Of a stretch of 64,000 nucleotides of DNA, positions 48,319 through 57,477 are shown in pieces (within the stretch, counting starts at the first letter, position 1; each line of letters opens with the position of its first letter). The translations under genes and the position numbers were made by a program. The stretch comes from Streptomyces toxytricini (GTDB lineage: Bacteria; Actinomycetota; Actinomycetes; Streptomycetales; Streptomycetaceae): the NCBI RefSeq assembly GCF_014649915.1, contig NZ_BMTY01000031.1, positions 319 to 64,318 on the forward strand. Reading direction: 5' to 3'. The notes beneath the pieces are model-generated. The model searched no databases. It saw nothing but the letters and a program-made list of their open reading frames with translations, and was not told the DNA's origin.

Positions 48319-48948
48319 TCAGCCGGCCACGGGGGCCGCTTTCAGGCCCGCCACCACCTGGCGGGCCAGCACGTCGAGTTCGGGGCCGTCGAGCGGCTGC
48401 CCGATGACCGTCTGGCGCCAGTAGAGCGGCCCGGCCACCAGGTCCATGGCGGCCGCGGGGTCCACGCCGGCGGGCAGTTCGCCGCGCTCCTGCGCCGCCG
48501 CGACGACCGCCTGGGCCATGCGCCGGCGGCCCTCCAGCAGGGCTCCGCGCACGGCGTCCGCGAGCTCCGGGTGGCGCGCCGCCTCCACGAGCAGGTCGGG
48601 GATGACGGCCGAGGCCACGGGGTGGCGCAGGAGGTTCGCGAAGACCTCCAAGAGGGCGCGGACGTCCCCGTGGAGGGAGCCGGTGGAGGGCGCGGGCAGG
48701 CCGTCCGCCGCGAAGGCGCCGATCAGGTCGAGGACCAGGGGGAGCTTGGACTTCCACCGCCGGTAGACGGCCGTCTTGCCGACACCGGCCCGGCGGGCGA
48801 CGCCCTCGATGGACATCCGGGCGAACCCGGCGGCGGCGAGCTCGGCGAGCACCGCCTCCCGGATCGCCGCGGTGACGTCCTCGCGCAGGACGGCGGCGCC
48901 GGCCGGGGCGCGGCGGGCCGGGGCAGGGGGGGCGGGGTCCGTGGCCAT
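48319..48948 (-). CDS. TetR-family transcriptional regulator
   Basis: A 209-aa repressor. The N-terminal helix-turn-helix is EAVLAELAAAGFARMSIEGVARRAGVGKTAVYRRWKSKLPL. The C-terminal ligand domain ends ARQVVAGLKAAP. It is divergent from the TagGH-like exporter, and the 184-bp gap contains inverted and direct repeats suited to a TetR operator, so it probably represses the exporter and itself. Confidence 0.9.
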   Translation of the reverse strand: MATDPAPPAPARRAPAGAAVLREDVTAAIREAVLAELAAAGFARMSIEGVARRAGVGKTAVYRRWKSKLPLVLDLIGAFAADGLPAPSTGSLHGDVRALLEVFANLLRHPVASAVIPDLLVEAARHPELADAVRGALLEGRRRMAQAVVAAAQERGELPAGVDPAAAMDLVAGPLYWRQTVIGQPLDGPELDVLARQVVAGLKAAPVAG

Positions 48949-48986
48949 GGACAGAGCATAGCCGCGCCGGCCACCCCTCTCACGTC

Positions 48987-49057
48987 GCGACGATACGGTT
49001 GCGTCCCGATGTCGACGGCCGTAACCTCCCCGTAGCGACGATACGGAACCGTTCCGT
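48987..49057. promoter_or_regulatory. Candidate TetR operator region
   Basis: The dodecamer GCGACGATACGG occurs at 48987-48998 and again at 49035-49046. The second copy runs into the odd palindrome ACGGAAC-C-GTTCCGT (49043-49057). The pair of sites lies between the divergent TetR and exporter genes and is spaced 48 bp, about 4.5 helical turns. Confidence 0.55.
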
Positions 49058-49132
49058 CGTCTGTGCCGCGCGGCGCCCCGCGCACGACCCCGCCCGAAGC
49101 CCCGCGAAGGACCCCGTCGAAAGCGACCACCC

Positions 49133-50032
49133 GTGACCCCAGCGACCACCGCCCCGGCCGCCGCCCCCACCCCGGCGGAACGTGCCGCCGCCCACGGCCT
49201 CACCCTCAGCGGCGCGCGCCCGCCCCTGCCGCGGTACGTCCGGCTCCTGTGGGAGCGCCGCCACTTCGTCACCGCGTACGGCACCGCCCGGACCCGCGCC
49301 ACCTACAGCACCGCCCGGCTCGGCGGGCTCTGGCAGCTCGCGACCCCGCTGCTGAACGCCGCCGTCTACTACGCCGTCTTCGGCGTCGTCATGCGCCAGA
49401 GCCACGGCGTCCCCGACTACCTGCCGTTCCTGCTGACCGGTGTCTTCGTGTGGGACTTCATCGGCAGCACCGTGAACGCCGGCACCCGCGCCGTCCACGC
49501 CAACCTCGGCCTCGTCCGCGCCCTGCACTTCCCCCGCGCGAGCCTGCCCCTGGCCGCGGTCGTCCAGCACTTCCAGCAGCTCCTCGTCAGCTTGGGCGCC
49601 CTCCTGGCCCTGCTCACCGCGCTCGGCCGGCCCCCGCGGGCCCGCTGGCTGCTGGCCGTGCCCGCCCTGCTCCTCGCGGCCCTCTTCTGCACCGGCTGCG
49701 CCCTGGCCATGGCCCGTATCGGCAGCCGTATCCCCGACACCGCCCAGCTCATGCCGTTCGTACTGCGCACCTGGATGTACGCCTCGGGGGTCATGTGGTC
49801 CATCGGCCACGTCGTCGGACAGGGCCACCTGCCGCACTGGGCCGGCGCCGCGCTCGCCGCCAACCCGGCCGCCGTCTACATCGACCTCGTCCGCCACGCC
49901 CTCGTCGACGGCTCCGCCGCGCAGCCGCTGCCGCCGCACGCGTGGGCGCTCGCCGCCGCCTGGGCGGTGGCCGCCGCGGCCGGCGGGTTCGTCTGGTTCT
50001 GGCGCGCGGAGGAGGAGTACGGCCGTGGCTGA
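49133..50032 (+). CDS. ABC-2 type exporter permease (TagG/Wzm-like)
   Basis: A 299-aa membrane protein of the polysaccharide/teichoic-acid exporter family. An N-terminal amphipathic segment (RYVRLLWERRHFVTAYGTARTRATYSTARLGGLWQLATPLLNAAVYY) is the family hallmark, followed by six helices and the motif AANPAAVYIDLVRHAL. It overlaps the ATPase gene by eight bases. Cargo could be a teichoic-type or other lipid-linked glycopolymer. TetR control suggests induction by envelope-active compounds, an inference. Confidence 0.88.
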   Translation: MTPATTAPAAAPTPAERAAAHGLTLSGARPPLPRYVRLLWERRHFVTAYGTARTRATYSTARLGGLWQLATPLLNAAVYYAVFGVVMRQSHGVPDYLPFLLTGVFVWDFIGSTVNAGTRAVHANLGLVRALHFPRASLPLAAVVQHFQQLLVSLGALLALLTALGRPPRARWLLAVPALLLAALFCTGCALAMARIGSRIPDTAQLMPFVLRTWMYASGVMWSIGHVVGQGHLPHWAGAALAANPAAVYIDLVRHALVDGSAAQPLPPHAWALAAAWAVAAAAGGFVWFWRAEEEYGRG

Positions 50033-50819
50033 CATCCCCGCCCGGGCACGCGGCGACGCCCGTGTCCCCACCGTCATCGCCGACGGCGTCCACGTCGTCC
50101 ACACCGTCCGCACCGGCGCCCGCCGGGGCGGCGCGGCCGCCGCCCTGAGCCGCCTCCTCCGGGGCGGCGGACCGGCACCCGGCGCGCACCGGGTGCACGC
50201 CGTCAAGGGCGTCACCTTCACCGCGTACCGGGGGGAGGCGATCGGGCTGATCGGCTCCAACGGCTCGGGCAAGTCCACCCTGCTGCGGGCGGTCGCCGGC
50301 CTCCAGCCCCTCACCCGGGGCACCGTCCACGCCCTGGGCCGGCCCTCCCTGCTCGGCGTCAACGCCGCCCTGATGAACGACCTGACCGGCGAGCGGAACG
50401 TCGTCCTCGGCGGCCTCGCCATGGGCATGTCCCGGGAGGAGGTCCGCCGCCGCTACCAGGACATCGTCGACTTCTCCGGCATCGACGAGCGGGGCGACTT
50501 CACCTCCCTGCCGATGCGGACCTACTCCTCCGGCATGGCCGCCCGGCTGCGCTTCTCCATCGCCGCCGCCGTGGACCACGAGGTGCTGATGATCGACGAG
50601 GCGCTCGCCACCGGCGACGCCGCCTTCCAGCGCCGCAGCCAGGCCCGCATCGAGGAGCTGCGCGAGCGGGCCGGGACGGTCTTCCTCGTCAGCCACGCGA
50701 TCGGCACCGTCCGCGACACCTGCGACCGGGCGCTCTGGCTGGAGGCGGGCACCCTGCGCATGGACGGCCCCGCCGCCGAGGTCTGCGAGGCGTACGAGCG
50801 CTCCGTCCGCGGCGGCTGA
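50025..50819 (+). CDS. ABC exporter ATP-binding subunit (TagH/Wzt-like)
   Basis: A 264-aa ATPase with Walker A GSNGSGKS, signature YSSGMAARLRF and Walker B EVLMIDEAL, followed by SHAIGTVRDTCDRALWLEAG. The shortened, less canonical signature (SSGMAARL) is normal for the polysaccharide subclass. It lacks the C-terminal carbohydrate-binding domain of Wzt, so substrate selection would lie in the permease. Second gene of the pair. Confidence 0.9.
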   Translation: MADIPARARGDARVPTVIADGVHVVHTVRTGARRGGAAAALSRLLRGGGPAPGAHRVHAVKGVTFTAYRGEAIGLIGSNGSGKSTLLRAVAGLQPLTRGTVHALGRPSLLGVNAALMNDLTGERNVVLGGLAMGMSREEVRRRYQDIVDFSGIDERGDFTSLPMRTYSSGMAARLRFSIAAAVDHEVLMIDEALATGDAAFQRRSQARIEELRERAGTVFLVSHAIGTVRDTCDRALWLEAGTLRMDGPAAEVCEAYERSVRGG

Positions 50820-50840
50820 AACGCCGCGCGGCACGAAACG

Positions 50841-50881
50841 GGGCCGGGCCCGGAACCCCCTGCGGGGTCCGGGCCCGGCCC
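50841..50881. terminator. Hairpin between the exporter operon and NAD-GDH
   Basis: GGGCCGGGCCCGGAACCCC and GGGGTCCGGGCCCGGCCC pair over 18 bp with one bulged A. It lies between convergent genes, 20 bp from the GDH stop. Confidence 0.75.
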
Positions 50882-50900
50882 TTCGGCTTCGGCGGCGCGG

Positions 50901-53900
50901 TTACGCGTGCGCCCGCAGCAGCGAGCGCATCGTCCGCATCGCCACGGACAGGTTGGCCAGGTCGAAGTCGTCCGAGCCGCGGATCTCGTCCAGGGTCGTC
51001 CGCGCACGGCTGATGATCGCCGCGTTGGTCTCCTCCCACGCCTTGAAGCGCTCCTCGGGCGTGGCGTCCCCGTCGCCCGCGGCCAGCACGTCGGCGGTCA
51101 GGGCGGCGTGCGCCGCGAAGAGGTCCTCGCGGATCGAGGCGCGGGCCATCGACTGCCAGCGGTCGCCCCGCGGGAGCTCGATGATCCGGTCCATCAGCTG
51201 CGTGATCTCCAGGCGGTCGGCGAGGTCGTAGTAGACCTCGGCGACGCCCAGCGGGTCCACGCCGGTGCGGTCCGAGATGGCGACGATGTCCAGCGTCGGG
51301 AAGGCCGAGGAGAAGCCGGCGACCTTCGCCGCCAGCTCCGCCGGCACGCCCTCGCCGGTCAGCTCGTCCATGACCAGCTGGTACCACTCCAGGTCCGCGC
51401 CGCGCACCAGCTTCGGCAGCTCGGCCCAGACGCGGGTGACCCGCTCGTGGAACAGCTCGATCGTCTCGGTGATCTGCAGCGGCTGCGGCCGGTTGTTCAG
51501 CAGCCAGCGCGTACCGCGCTCGACCAGGCGCCGCGAGTGCAGGCGCACCCGGGTTTGGACGTCCGCCGCGACCACGTTGTCCAGGGCCTCGACCGCGTCC
51601 CACACCTCGGCCAGGCCGAAGATCTCGCGGGCCGCGAGCTGCGCCCGCACGATCTCCTCCGTGGAGGCGCCGGTCTCCTCCCGCAGGCGGTGCAGGAAGG
51701 TCGAACCGCCGGTGTTGACGGTGTCGTTGACCAGGAGCGTGGTGATGATCTCCCGGCGCAGGGCGTGGGAGGCGATCTGCTCCGGGAACCGGGCGCGCAG
51801 CGGGGCCGGGAAGTAGGCGTCCAGCAGGCGGCGCAGGTACGGGTCGTCCGGCAGCTGCGTGTGGATCAGCTCGTCCGCCACCGTGATCTTGGTGTAGGCG
51901 AGCAGGACGGCCAGCTCCGGCTGGGTCAGGCCGCTGCCGCTGCCCAGCAGCTCGCGGATCTGCCGGTCGCTCGGCAGGAACTCCAGGTTCCGGTCGAGCT
52001 GTCCGGCCTGCTCCAGGCGGCGCATGAAGCGCTGCTGGGCGTGGAGCAGGCTGTGCGCCTGGGCGCTGCCGTTGGCCAGGGCGGTGTTCTGCGCGTAGTT
52101 GTTGCGCAGGACCAGCGTGCCGACCTCGTCGGTCATCTCCGCCAGCAGGGCGTTGCGCTGCTTGACGGTCATGTCGCCGTCCGCGACGACCGCGTTGAGC
52201 AGGATCTTGATGTTCACCTCGTGGTCGGAGGTGTCGACGCCCGCGCTGTTGTCGATGGCGTCGGTGTTGACCTTGCCGCCCCCGCCGCCGGCGCCGTGGC
52301 GGGCGAACTCGATGCGGCCCAGCTGGGTCAGGCCGAGGTTGCCGCCCTCGCCGATGACCTTCGCGCGGACGTCGGCGCCGTTGACGCGGATCGCGTCGTT
52401 GGCCTTGTCGCCGACCTCGGCGTGCGTCTCCGAGGTCGCCTTGACGTACGTGCCGATGCCGCCGTTCCACAGCAGGTCGACCGGGGCGTGCAGGACGGCC
52501 TGCATCAGCTCGGCCGGGGTCATCTTGGTGACGCCCGCCTCGATGCCGAGGGCCTCGCGCATCTGCGCGTTGACCGGGATGGACTTCGCCGAGCGCGGGT
52601 GGACGCCGCCGCCGGGCGACAGCAGCGCGGTGTCGTAGTCGGCCCACGAGGAGCGCGGCAGCTCGAACAGGCGCCGGCGCTCGGCGTAGGAGACCGCCGC
52701 GTCCGGGTTCGGGTCGATGAAGATGTGCCGGTGGTCGAACGCGGCGACCAGGCGGATGTGCTCGGAGAGCAGCATGCCGTTGCCGAAGACGTCGCCGGAC
52801 ATGTCGCCGACGCCGACGACGGTGAAGTCCTGCGTCTGGGTGTCGTGGCCCAGCTCGCGGAAGTGCCGCTTGACGGACTCCCACGCGCCGCGGGCGGTGA
52901 TGCCCATGCCCTTGTGGTCGTAGCCGGCGGAGCCGCCGGAGGCGAAGGCGTCGCCCAGCCAGAAGCCGTACTCCTGCGCGACGCCGTTGGCGATGTCGGA
53001 GAAGGTGGCGGTGCCCTTGTCGGCGGCGACGACGAGGTAGGTGTCGTCCTCGTCGTGGCGGACGACGCCCTTCGGCGGGACGACCTCCCCGCCGACCATG
53101 TTGTCGGTGATGTCGAGCAGCGCCGAGATGAAGATCTTGTACGCGGCGACGCCCTCGGCGAGCCAGGCGTCGCGGTCCACGGACGGGTCCGGCAGGTTCT
53201 TCGCGACGAAGCCGCCCTTGGCGCCGACGGGCACGATGACGGTGTTCTTCACCATCTGCGCCTTGACCAGGCCGAGGATCTCGGTGCGGAAGTCCTCGCG
53301 GCGGTCGGACCAGCGCAGACCGCCTCGGGCGACCTTGCCGAAGCGCAGGTGGACGCCCTCGACGCGCGGCGAGTACACCCAGATCTCGAAGGCCGGGCGC
53401 GGGGCCGGCAGCTCCGGGATGGCCTGCGGGTCGAACTTCATCGACACGTAGGAGTGCTGCTCGCCGGCCGCGTTGAGCTGGAAGAAGTTCGTCCGCAGCG
53501 TCGCCTTGATCAGGGTGAGGAACGAGCGCAGGATGCGGTCCTCGTCGAGCGAGGCGACCTGGTCCAGGGCCCCGTCGAGCTCTTCGAGCATGGCGTCGAT
53601 GAGCTCGGTGCCGGCGGCCTGGCGGCCGGGCGACATCCGGGCCTCGAACAGCGAGACCAGCAGCCGGGTGGTGTGGACGTTGTTGCGGAGGGTGTCCTCC
53701 ATGTAGTCCTGGCTGAAGGTGGAGCCGGCCTGGCGCAGGTACTTGGCGTACGCGCGCAGGACGACGGCCTGCCGCCAGGTCAGGCCGGCGCCGAGGACCA
53801 GGGTGTTGAAGTTGTCGTTCTCGGCGTCGCCGCGCCAGACCGCCGCGAAGGCGTCCTGGAAGCGCTCGCGGGCGTCGTCGCCGAGGTAGGCGTCGCCGTT

Positions 53901-55865
53901 GCCGGAGACGGGCATCCGCAGGCCGAAGTCGTAGATCCAGGCGCTGGTGCGGTCGCTGCGGCGCAGCTCGTACGGGCGCTCGTCGGTGACCTCGACGCCC
54001 AGGCGCTGGAGGACCGGCAGCACTGCGGACAGCGACACCTGCTCGCCGGCGCGGTAGATCTTGAACCGGCGCTCGCCGGGGCCGGCGCCGACCGGCTCGT
54101 ACAGGGACAGCGCGAAGTCGCGGTCGCTGGCGTCGAGCCGCTCCAGGTGGACCAGGTCGGAGACGGCCATGCGGGCCGTGTGGTCGGCCTTGTAGCCCTC
54201 GGGGAAGGAGCCGCCGTACTTGCGCAGCAGCTCGGCGGCGCGCTCCTCGCCCAGCTCGGCGGTCAGGGCCTCGCCGAAGCCGTCGGCCCAGGAGCGGGCG
54301 GCCTCGACCAGGCGGCCCTCCAGGCGCTCCACGTCGGAGTCTGTCAGCGCCGGCAGCTCGGTGCCCTGCGGGACGCGGACGACGAAGTGGATGCGGGAGA
54401 GGATCGACTCGGTGTTCCAGGCGGTGAAGTCGACGCTGGTGCCGCCGAGCTCCTCGCGCAGGATGTCCATCAGGCGCAGCCGGACGCCGGTGGTGAAGCG
54501 GTCGCGCGGCAGGTAGACGAGGGCCGAGTAGTAGCGGCCGTACTCGTCCTGGCGCAGGTACAGCCGCAGCCGGCGGCGCTCCTGCAGGTAGAGGACCGAG
54601 GTGACGATCTCGCGGAGCTTGTCGACCGGGGTCTGGAACAGCTCGTCGCGCGGGTAGGTCTCCAGGATCTGGAGCAGGTCGCGGCCGTCGTGGCTGGACG
54701 GGGAGAAGCCGGCGCCCTCCAGCACCTCGGCGACCTTGCGGCGGATGACCGGCACGCGGCGCACGGACTCGGTGTAGGCGGCGGAGGAGAACAGGCCGAG
54801 GAAGCGGCGCTCGCCGACGACATTGCCCTCGGCGTCGAACTTCTTGACGCCGACGTAGTCGAGGTACGAGGGGCGGTGCACGGTGGCGCGGCTGTTGGCC
54901 TTGGTCAGCACCAGCAGGCGGTGCTCGCGGGCCTTGGCGCGGGCGTCGGCCGGCAGCCGGTTGAAGGACGGCGAGACGGGGTGGGAGTCCTCGCGGGAGT
55001 CGTGCCGCGGGTCGGAGCGCAGGATGCCGAGGCCGGTGCCGGGCACGGCGGCGAGGGCGTCGCCGTCGACGAGGTTGTACTCGCGGTAGCCGAGGAAGGT
55101 GAAGTGGTCGTCGGCGAGCCAGCGGAGCAGCTCGCGGGCCTCTTCGGGCTCGTACTCGTGGAGGTCGGGGGCGGTCGGCTCGTCGGGCAGGCCGTCGGCG
55201 ATGCGCAGCGCGGCCTCGCGCATCTTCTCCCAGTCCTCGACGGCCTCGCGGACGTCGGACAGGACGCGCAGCAGGTCGGCGGTGATCTGCTTGAGGTCGG
55301 CGCGGTCGGTCTCGCGGTCCATCTCGACGTGGATCCACGACTCGACGAGGGCGTCGTGCGGGCGGGCGGTCTTGGGGCCGTGGGCGTCGCAGTCCGGGCC
55401 GAGGATCTCGATGAGCCGGCCGGTGACGTCGCGGCGGACGACGACCTGCGGGTGGATCACGACGTGGATGCCGCGGCCCTGCCGGGAGAGCTCGTTGGTG
55501 ACGGAGTCGACCAGGAAGGGCATGTCGTCGGTGACGACCTCGACGACGGAGTGGCTGGAGGTCCAGCCGTTCTCCTCGACCGTGGGCGTGTGCACGCGGA
55601 CGTTCGCGGTGCCCTGCGGCCGGTTCTCGGCGAGCCGGTAGTGCGACAGCGCCGCCCCGAACACGTCGACCGGGTCCCGGTCCACGAGGTCCTCTGGAGC
55701 GGTGTGCAGGTAGTAGCGCTGGAGATAGGCGAGGGTGGTGTCCGGGTCGGGCCGCTTGCCCTGCTCGGCCCCAGTCGGAAGTACCCCCCCGGCCGGGCTG
55801 TGCTCAGCTACCCGGGCCGCCCGCGCGAGCAGCTCGGCCTTTGCTTCGTCCAGCTTGGTCTGCAT
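50901..55865 (-). CDS. gdh: NAD-specific glutamate dehydrogenase, 180-kDa class
   Basis: A 1654-aa enzyme interconverting glutamate and 2-oxoglutarate plus ammonium, mainly catabolic. The long N-terminal part (about 1-700) contains ACT-like regulatory segments. The catalytic core has RGGLRWSDRREDFRTEILGLVKAQMVKNTVIVPVGAKGGFV, with substrate-binding Lys and the KGG loop. The nucleotide-binding segment includes VGVGDMSGDVFGNGML and LLWNGGIGTYVKA. The C-terminal helical domain is complete. This class was first characterised in S. clavuligerus. GAGGAC precedes the ATG. The very long antisense open frame across it is a codon-bias artefact. Confidence 0.95.
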   Translation of the reverse strand: MQTKLDEAKAELLARAARVAEHSPAGGVLPTGAEQGKRPDPDTTLAYLQRYYLHTAPEDLVDRDPVDVFGAALSHYRLAENRPQGTANVRVHTPTVEENGWTSSHSVVEVVTDDMPFLVDSVTNELSRQGRGIHVVIHPQVVVRRDVTGRLIEILGPDCDAHGPKTARPHDALVESWIHVEMDRETDRADLKQITADLLRVLSDVREAVEDWEKMREAALRIADGLPDEPTAPDLHEYEPEEARELLRWLADDHFTFLGYREYNLVDGDALAAVPGTGLGILRSDPRHDSREDSHPVSPSFNRLPADARAKAREHRLLVLTKANSRATVHRPSYLDYVGVKKFDAEGNVVGERRFLGLFSSAAYTESVRRVPVIRRKVAEVLEGAGFSPSSHDGRDLLQILETYPRDELFQTPVDKLREIVTSVLYLQERRRLRLYLRQDEYGRYYSALVYLPRDRFTTGVRLRLMDILREELGGTSVDFTAWNTESILSRIHFVVRVPQGTELPALTDSDVERLEGRLVEAARSWADGFGEALTAELGEERAAELLRKYGGSFPEGYKADHTARMAVSDLVHLERLDASDRDFALSLYEPVGAGPGERRFKIYRAGEQVSLSAVLPVLQRLGVEVTDERPYELRRSDRTSAWIYDFGLRMPVSGNGDAYLGDDARERFQDAFAAVWRGDAENDNFNTLVLGAGLTWRQAVVLRAYAKYLRQAGSTFSQDYMEDTLRNNVHTTRLLVSLFEARMSPGRQAAGTELIDAMLEELDGALDQVASLDEDRILRSFLTLIKATLRTNFFQLNAAGEQHSYVSMKFDPQAIPELPAPRPAFEIWVYSPRVEGVHLRFGKVARGGLRWSDRREDFRTEILGLVKAQMVKNTVIVPVGAKGGFVAKNLPDPSVDRDAWLAEGVAAYKIFISALLDITDNMVGGEVVPPKGVVRHDEDDTYLVVAADKGTATFSDIANGVAQEYGFWLGDAFASGGSAGYDHKGMGITARGAWESVKRHFRELGHDTQTQDFTVVGVGDMSGDVFGNGMLLSEHIRLVAAFDHRHIFIDPNPDAAVSYAERRRLFELPRSSWADYDTALLSPGGGVHPRSAKSIPVNAQMREALGIEAGVTKMTPAELMQAVLHAPVDLLWNGGIGTYVKATSETHAEVGDKANDAIRVNGADVRAKVIGEGGNLGLTQLGRIEFARHGAGGGGGKVNTDAIDNSAGVDTSDHEVNIKILLNAVVADGDMTVKQRNALLAEMTDEVGTLVLRNNYAQNTALANGSAQAHSLLHAQQRFMRRLEQAGQLDRNLEFLPSDRQIRELLGSGSGLTQPELAVLLAYTKITVADELIHTQLPDDPYLRRLLDAYFPAPLRARFPEQIASHALRREIITTLLVNDTVNTGGSTFLHRLREETGASTEEIVRAQLAAREIFGLAEVWDAVEALDNVVAADVQTRVRLHSRRLVERGTRWLLNNRPQPLQITETIELFHERVTRVWAELPKLVRGADLEWYQLVMDELTGEGVPAELAAKVAGFSSAFPTLDIVAISDRTGVDPLGVAEVYYDLADRLEITQLMDRIIELPRGDRWQSMARASIREDLFAAHAALTADVLAAGDGDATPEERFKAWEETNAAIISRARTTLDEIRGSDDFDLANLSVAMRTMRSLLRAHA

Positions 55866-56221
55866 GTCCTCTGGCTCCTGTCGCGCGCCATTGCGTGACG
55901 TAGGTGAAGGAAGGAATGACGTAGCGCCGCGAAGCGGGTGGTCCGTCCGGAGTCGACGCTATGTCGTCGTGAAAGCCGTCCGGGAGGGATTCGGCCAAGA
56001 TCGGCACGTCGTCCCGGCGGCAGGGACCAGCGAAGGCCCGGGCACGGTCGTGCGCCGGGCGCAGGCCGGGGGCTTCGGCGCCCCCGATGGATATCGCGCT
56101 GATCACGGGTACCAGGCTATCTCGCCGCACCCCCACCGCGTCACGGTCCGGATCTGTACAAAAGCAAGTCGGGAAGTTTGACGATGTGCGCAGTGACGCG
56201 GCCCGCGTGCCGTGCCAGTGG
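55866..56221 (-). promoter_or_regulatory. Upstream region of the NAD-GDH gene
   Basis: A 356-bp non-coding gap between the GDH start and the HAD gene stop. It contains GTCATTCCTTCCTTCACC close to the start on the minus strand, the imperfect hairpin around GGCTTCGGCGCC (about 56069-56080), and an AT-richer stretch near 56150-56185 (TGTACAAAAGCAAG). I cannot place a convincing promoter or GlnR box. Confidence 0.3.
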
Positions 56222-56902
56222 CTATTCGGCCAGCTCGCGAGCAGTGCGTACGGCCTCTGCCAGGCTGTCCACGACGGGGACACCGGCTGATTCCAGACTG
56301 GAGCGGCTGTGCGAGCCACCCGTGTAGAGGACGGCTCGAGCCCCGATGTGGGCGGCGGCCGAGGCGTCGTCGACCGCGTCTCCGATCAGGACCGTGTGCT
56401 CGGGCGCGACGCCGCGGGCGGCGAGGGCCTCCATGTGGCGCACGAGGTGGCCGGCCTTGGAGGTGTGGGAGGGCCCGGTGCGGCCGTCGACGCGCAGGAA
56501 GTGCCGCTCGATGCCGTACCGGCGCACCAGGGGCACGAGGCGGTCGTGGGGCGCGAGGGACAGCAGGGACTGGGTGAGCCCGTCGGCCTCCCACTCCGCC
56601 AGCAGGCCTCGGGCCCCGTCGGTGAGCCCGGCGTCCGCGGCGGCGGCCCAGTAGTGGCGGTGGAAGGCCTCGTCCATGACGGCCCACTCGGCGTCGGTGG
56701 GCAGCCGGCCCATGAGGCGCTCGTAGAACTTCGGCACCGGTACGACGTACAGGTCCCGGTAGCGCTCCAGGGTGATCGGCGCGAAGCCGAGCTCGGCGAA
56801 GGAGGCGTTCGTCGCGGCGATCACGGCGTGGATGTCGTGCAGGAGCGTGCCGTTCCAGTCCCAGACGATGTGGCGGCGCGCGGACGCCGGACCGCCGGTC
56901 AT
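56222..56902 (-). CDS. HAD-superfamily hydrolase with Asn replacing the second catalytic Asp
   Basis: A 226-aa phosphoglycolate-phosphatase-like protein with cap domain. Motif I reads DWNGTLL (Asp15, Asn17), where phosphatases normally have DxDGT. Motif II is SLAPH, the Lys of motif III is in SKAGHL, and motif IV is LIGDAVDDASAA. The Asp15 nucleophile remains but the general acid is changed, so turnover may be slow or the reaction different. The ATG overlaps the stop of the upstream gene (ATGA), coupling it to the DUF6912-like protein. Confidence 0.85.
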   Translation of the reverse strand: MTGGPASARRHIVWDWNGTLLHDIHAVIAATNASFAELGFAPITLERYRDLYVVPVPKFYERLMGRLPTDAEWAVMDEAFHRHYWAAAADAGLTDGARGLLAEWEADGLTQSLLSLAPHDRLVPLVRRYGIERHFLRVDGRTGPSHTSKAGHLVRHMEALAARGVAPEHTVLIGDAVDDASAAAHIGARAVLYTGGSHSRSSLESAGVPVVDSLAEAVRTARELAE

Positions 56903-57399
56903 GCCAGCAGTCCCGGGATCTCCTGCACCCCGAACCACAGCAGCTCGTGGTCCTCGGCGCCGTCGAGGGCGGGGCGGGCGGCGTCGTCGCCCGCGTCGGC
57001 GGCGCCGACGGCCTCGGCGGCGGCCGCCACGTCGGCGACGGCGTCGTCGGCGTCGACGTGCACGGCGGCGGCAGCGGCGAGCCGCACCGGCCCGGCGAGG
57101 GCGACCTGGCCGAGCGCGGGGCCGTCGGAGCCGGGGACGGGCGCGACCGCCCGCTCGGCGACGTCGAAGGCGACGACGACGCGCTTGCGGGGGGCTCCGG
57201 CATCCTCGGCGAGCAGCCGCAGCGAGGCCTCGGCGGCCCGGCCGAGGGCCGCGTACTCCAGCTCTTCGAGGTCGTCCGACACGTACCACTCGCGCAGCCC
57301 GGGCGTGACCGCGTACGCGCGCAGCGGGTCGCCGCCCAGCTCACCCGCCTGGTGCACCTCGGCGAGCCCGGGGAGGGTCAGGGGGACGTACACGCGCAT
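56899..57399 (-). CDS. DUF6912-like conserved hypothetical protein
   Basis: A 166-aa protein beginning MRVYVPLTLPGLAEVHQAGEL, with YAVTPGLREWYVSDDLEELEYAALGRAAEASLRLL and RVVVAFDVAERAV. The C-terminus is acidic and Ala-rich and ends HELLWFGVQEIPGLLA. These blocks are conserved among actinobacteria, and the family name is given from recall with moderate confidence. No enzymatic motif or transmembrane helix is visible. It overlaps the HAD gene by four bases, so the two are an operon. Confidence 0.7.
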   Translation of the reverse strand: MRVYVPLTLPGLAEVHQAGELGGDPLRAYAVTPGLREWYVSDDLEELEYAALGRAAEASLRLLAEDAGAPRKRVVVAFDVAERAVAPVPGSDGPALGQVALAGPVRLAAAAAVHVDADDAVADVAAAAEAVGAADAGDDAARPALDGAEDHELLWFGVQEIPGLLA

Positions 57400-57477
57400 G
57401 GCCGGCCGCTTTCGATAGTCGGAAACCCACCCAGGATACGGCCGCCACACCCCGGCCGTCCGCCCCCCGGGCTCCGC

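Noticed and set aside
50907..55898. A 1663-codon open frame antisense to the glutamate dehydrogenase gene
   Set aside because: It mirrors the codon bias of the sense gene, has no domain content, and the sense protein is a full-length match to a known family.
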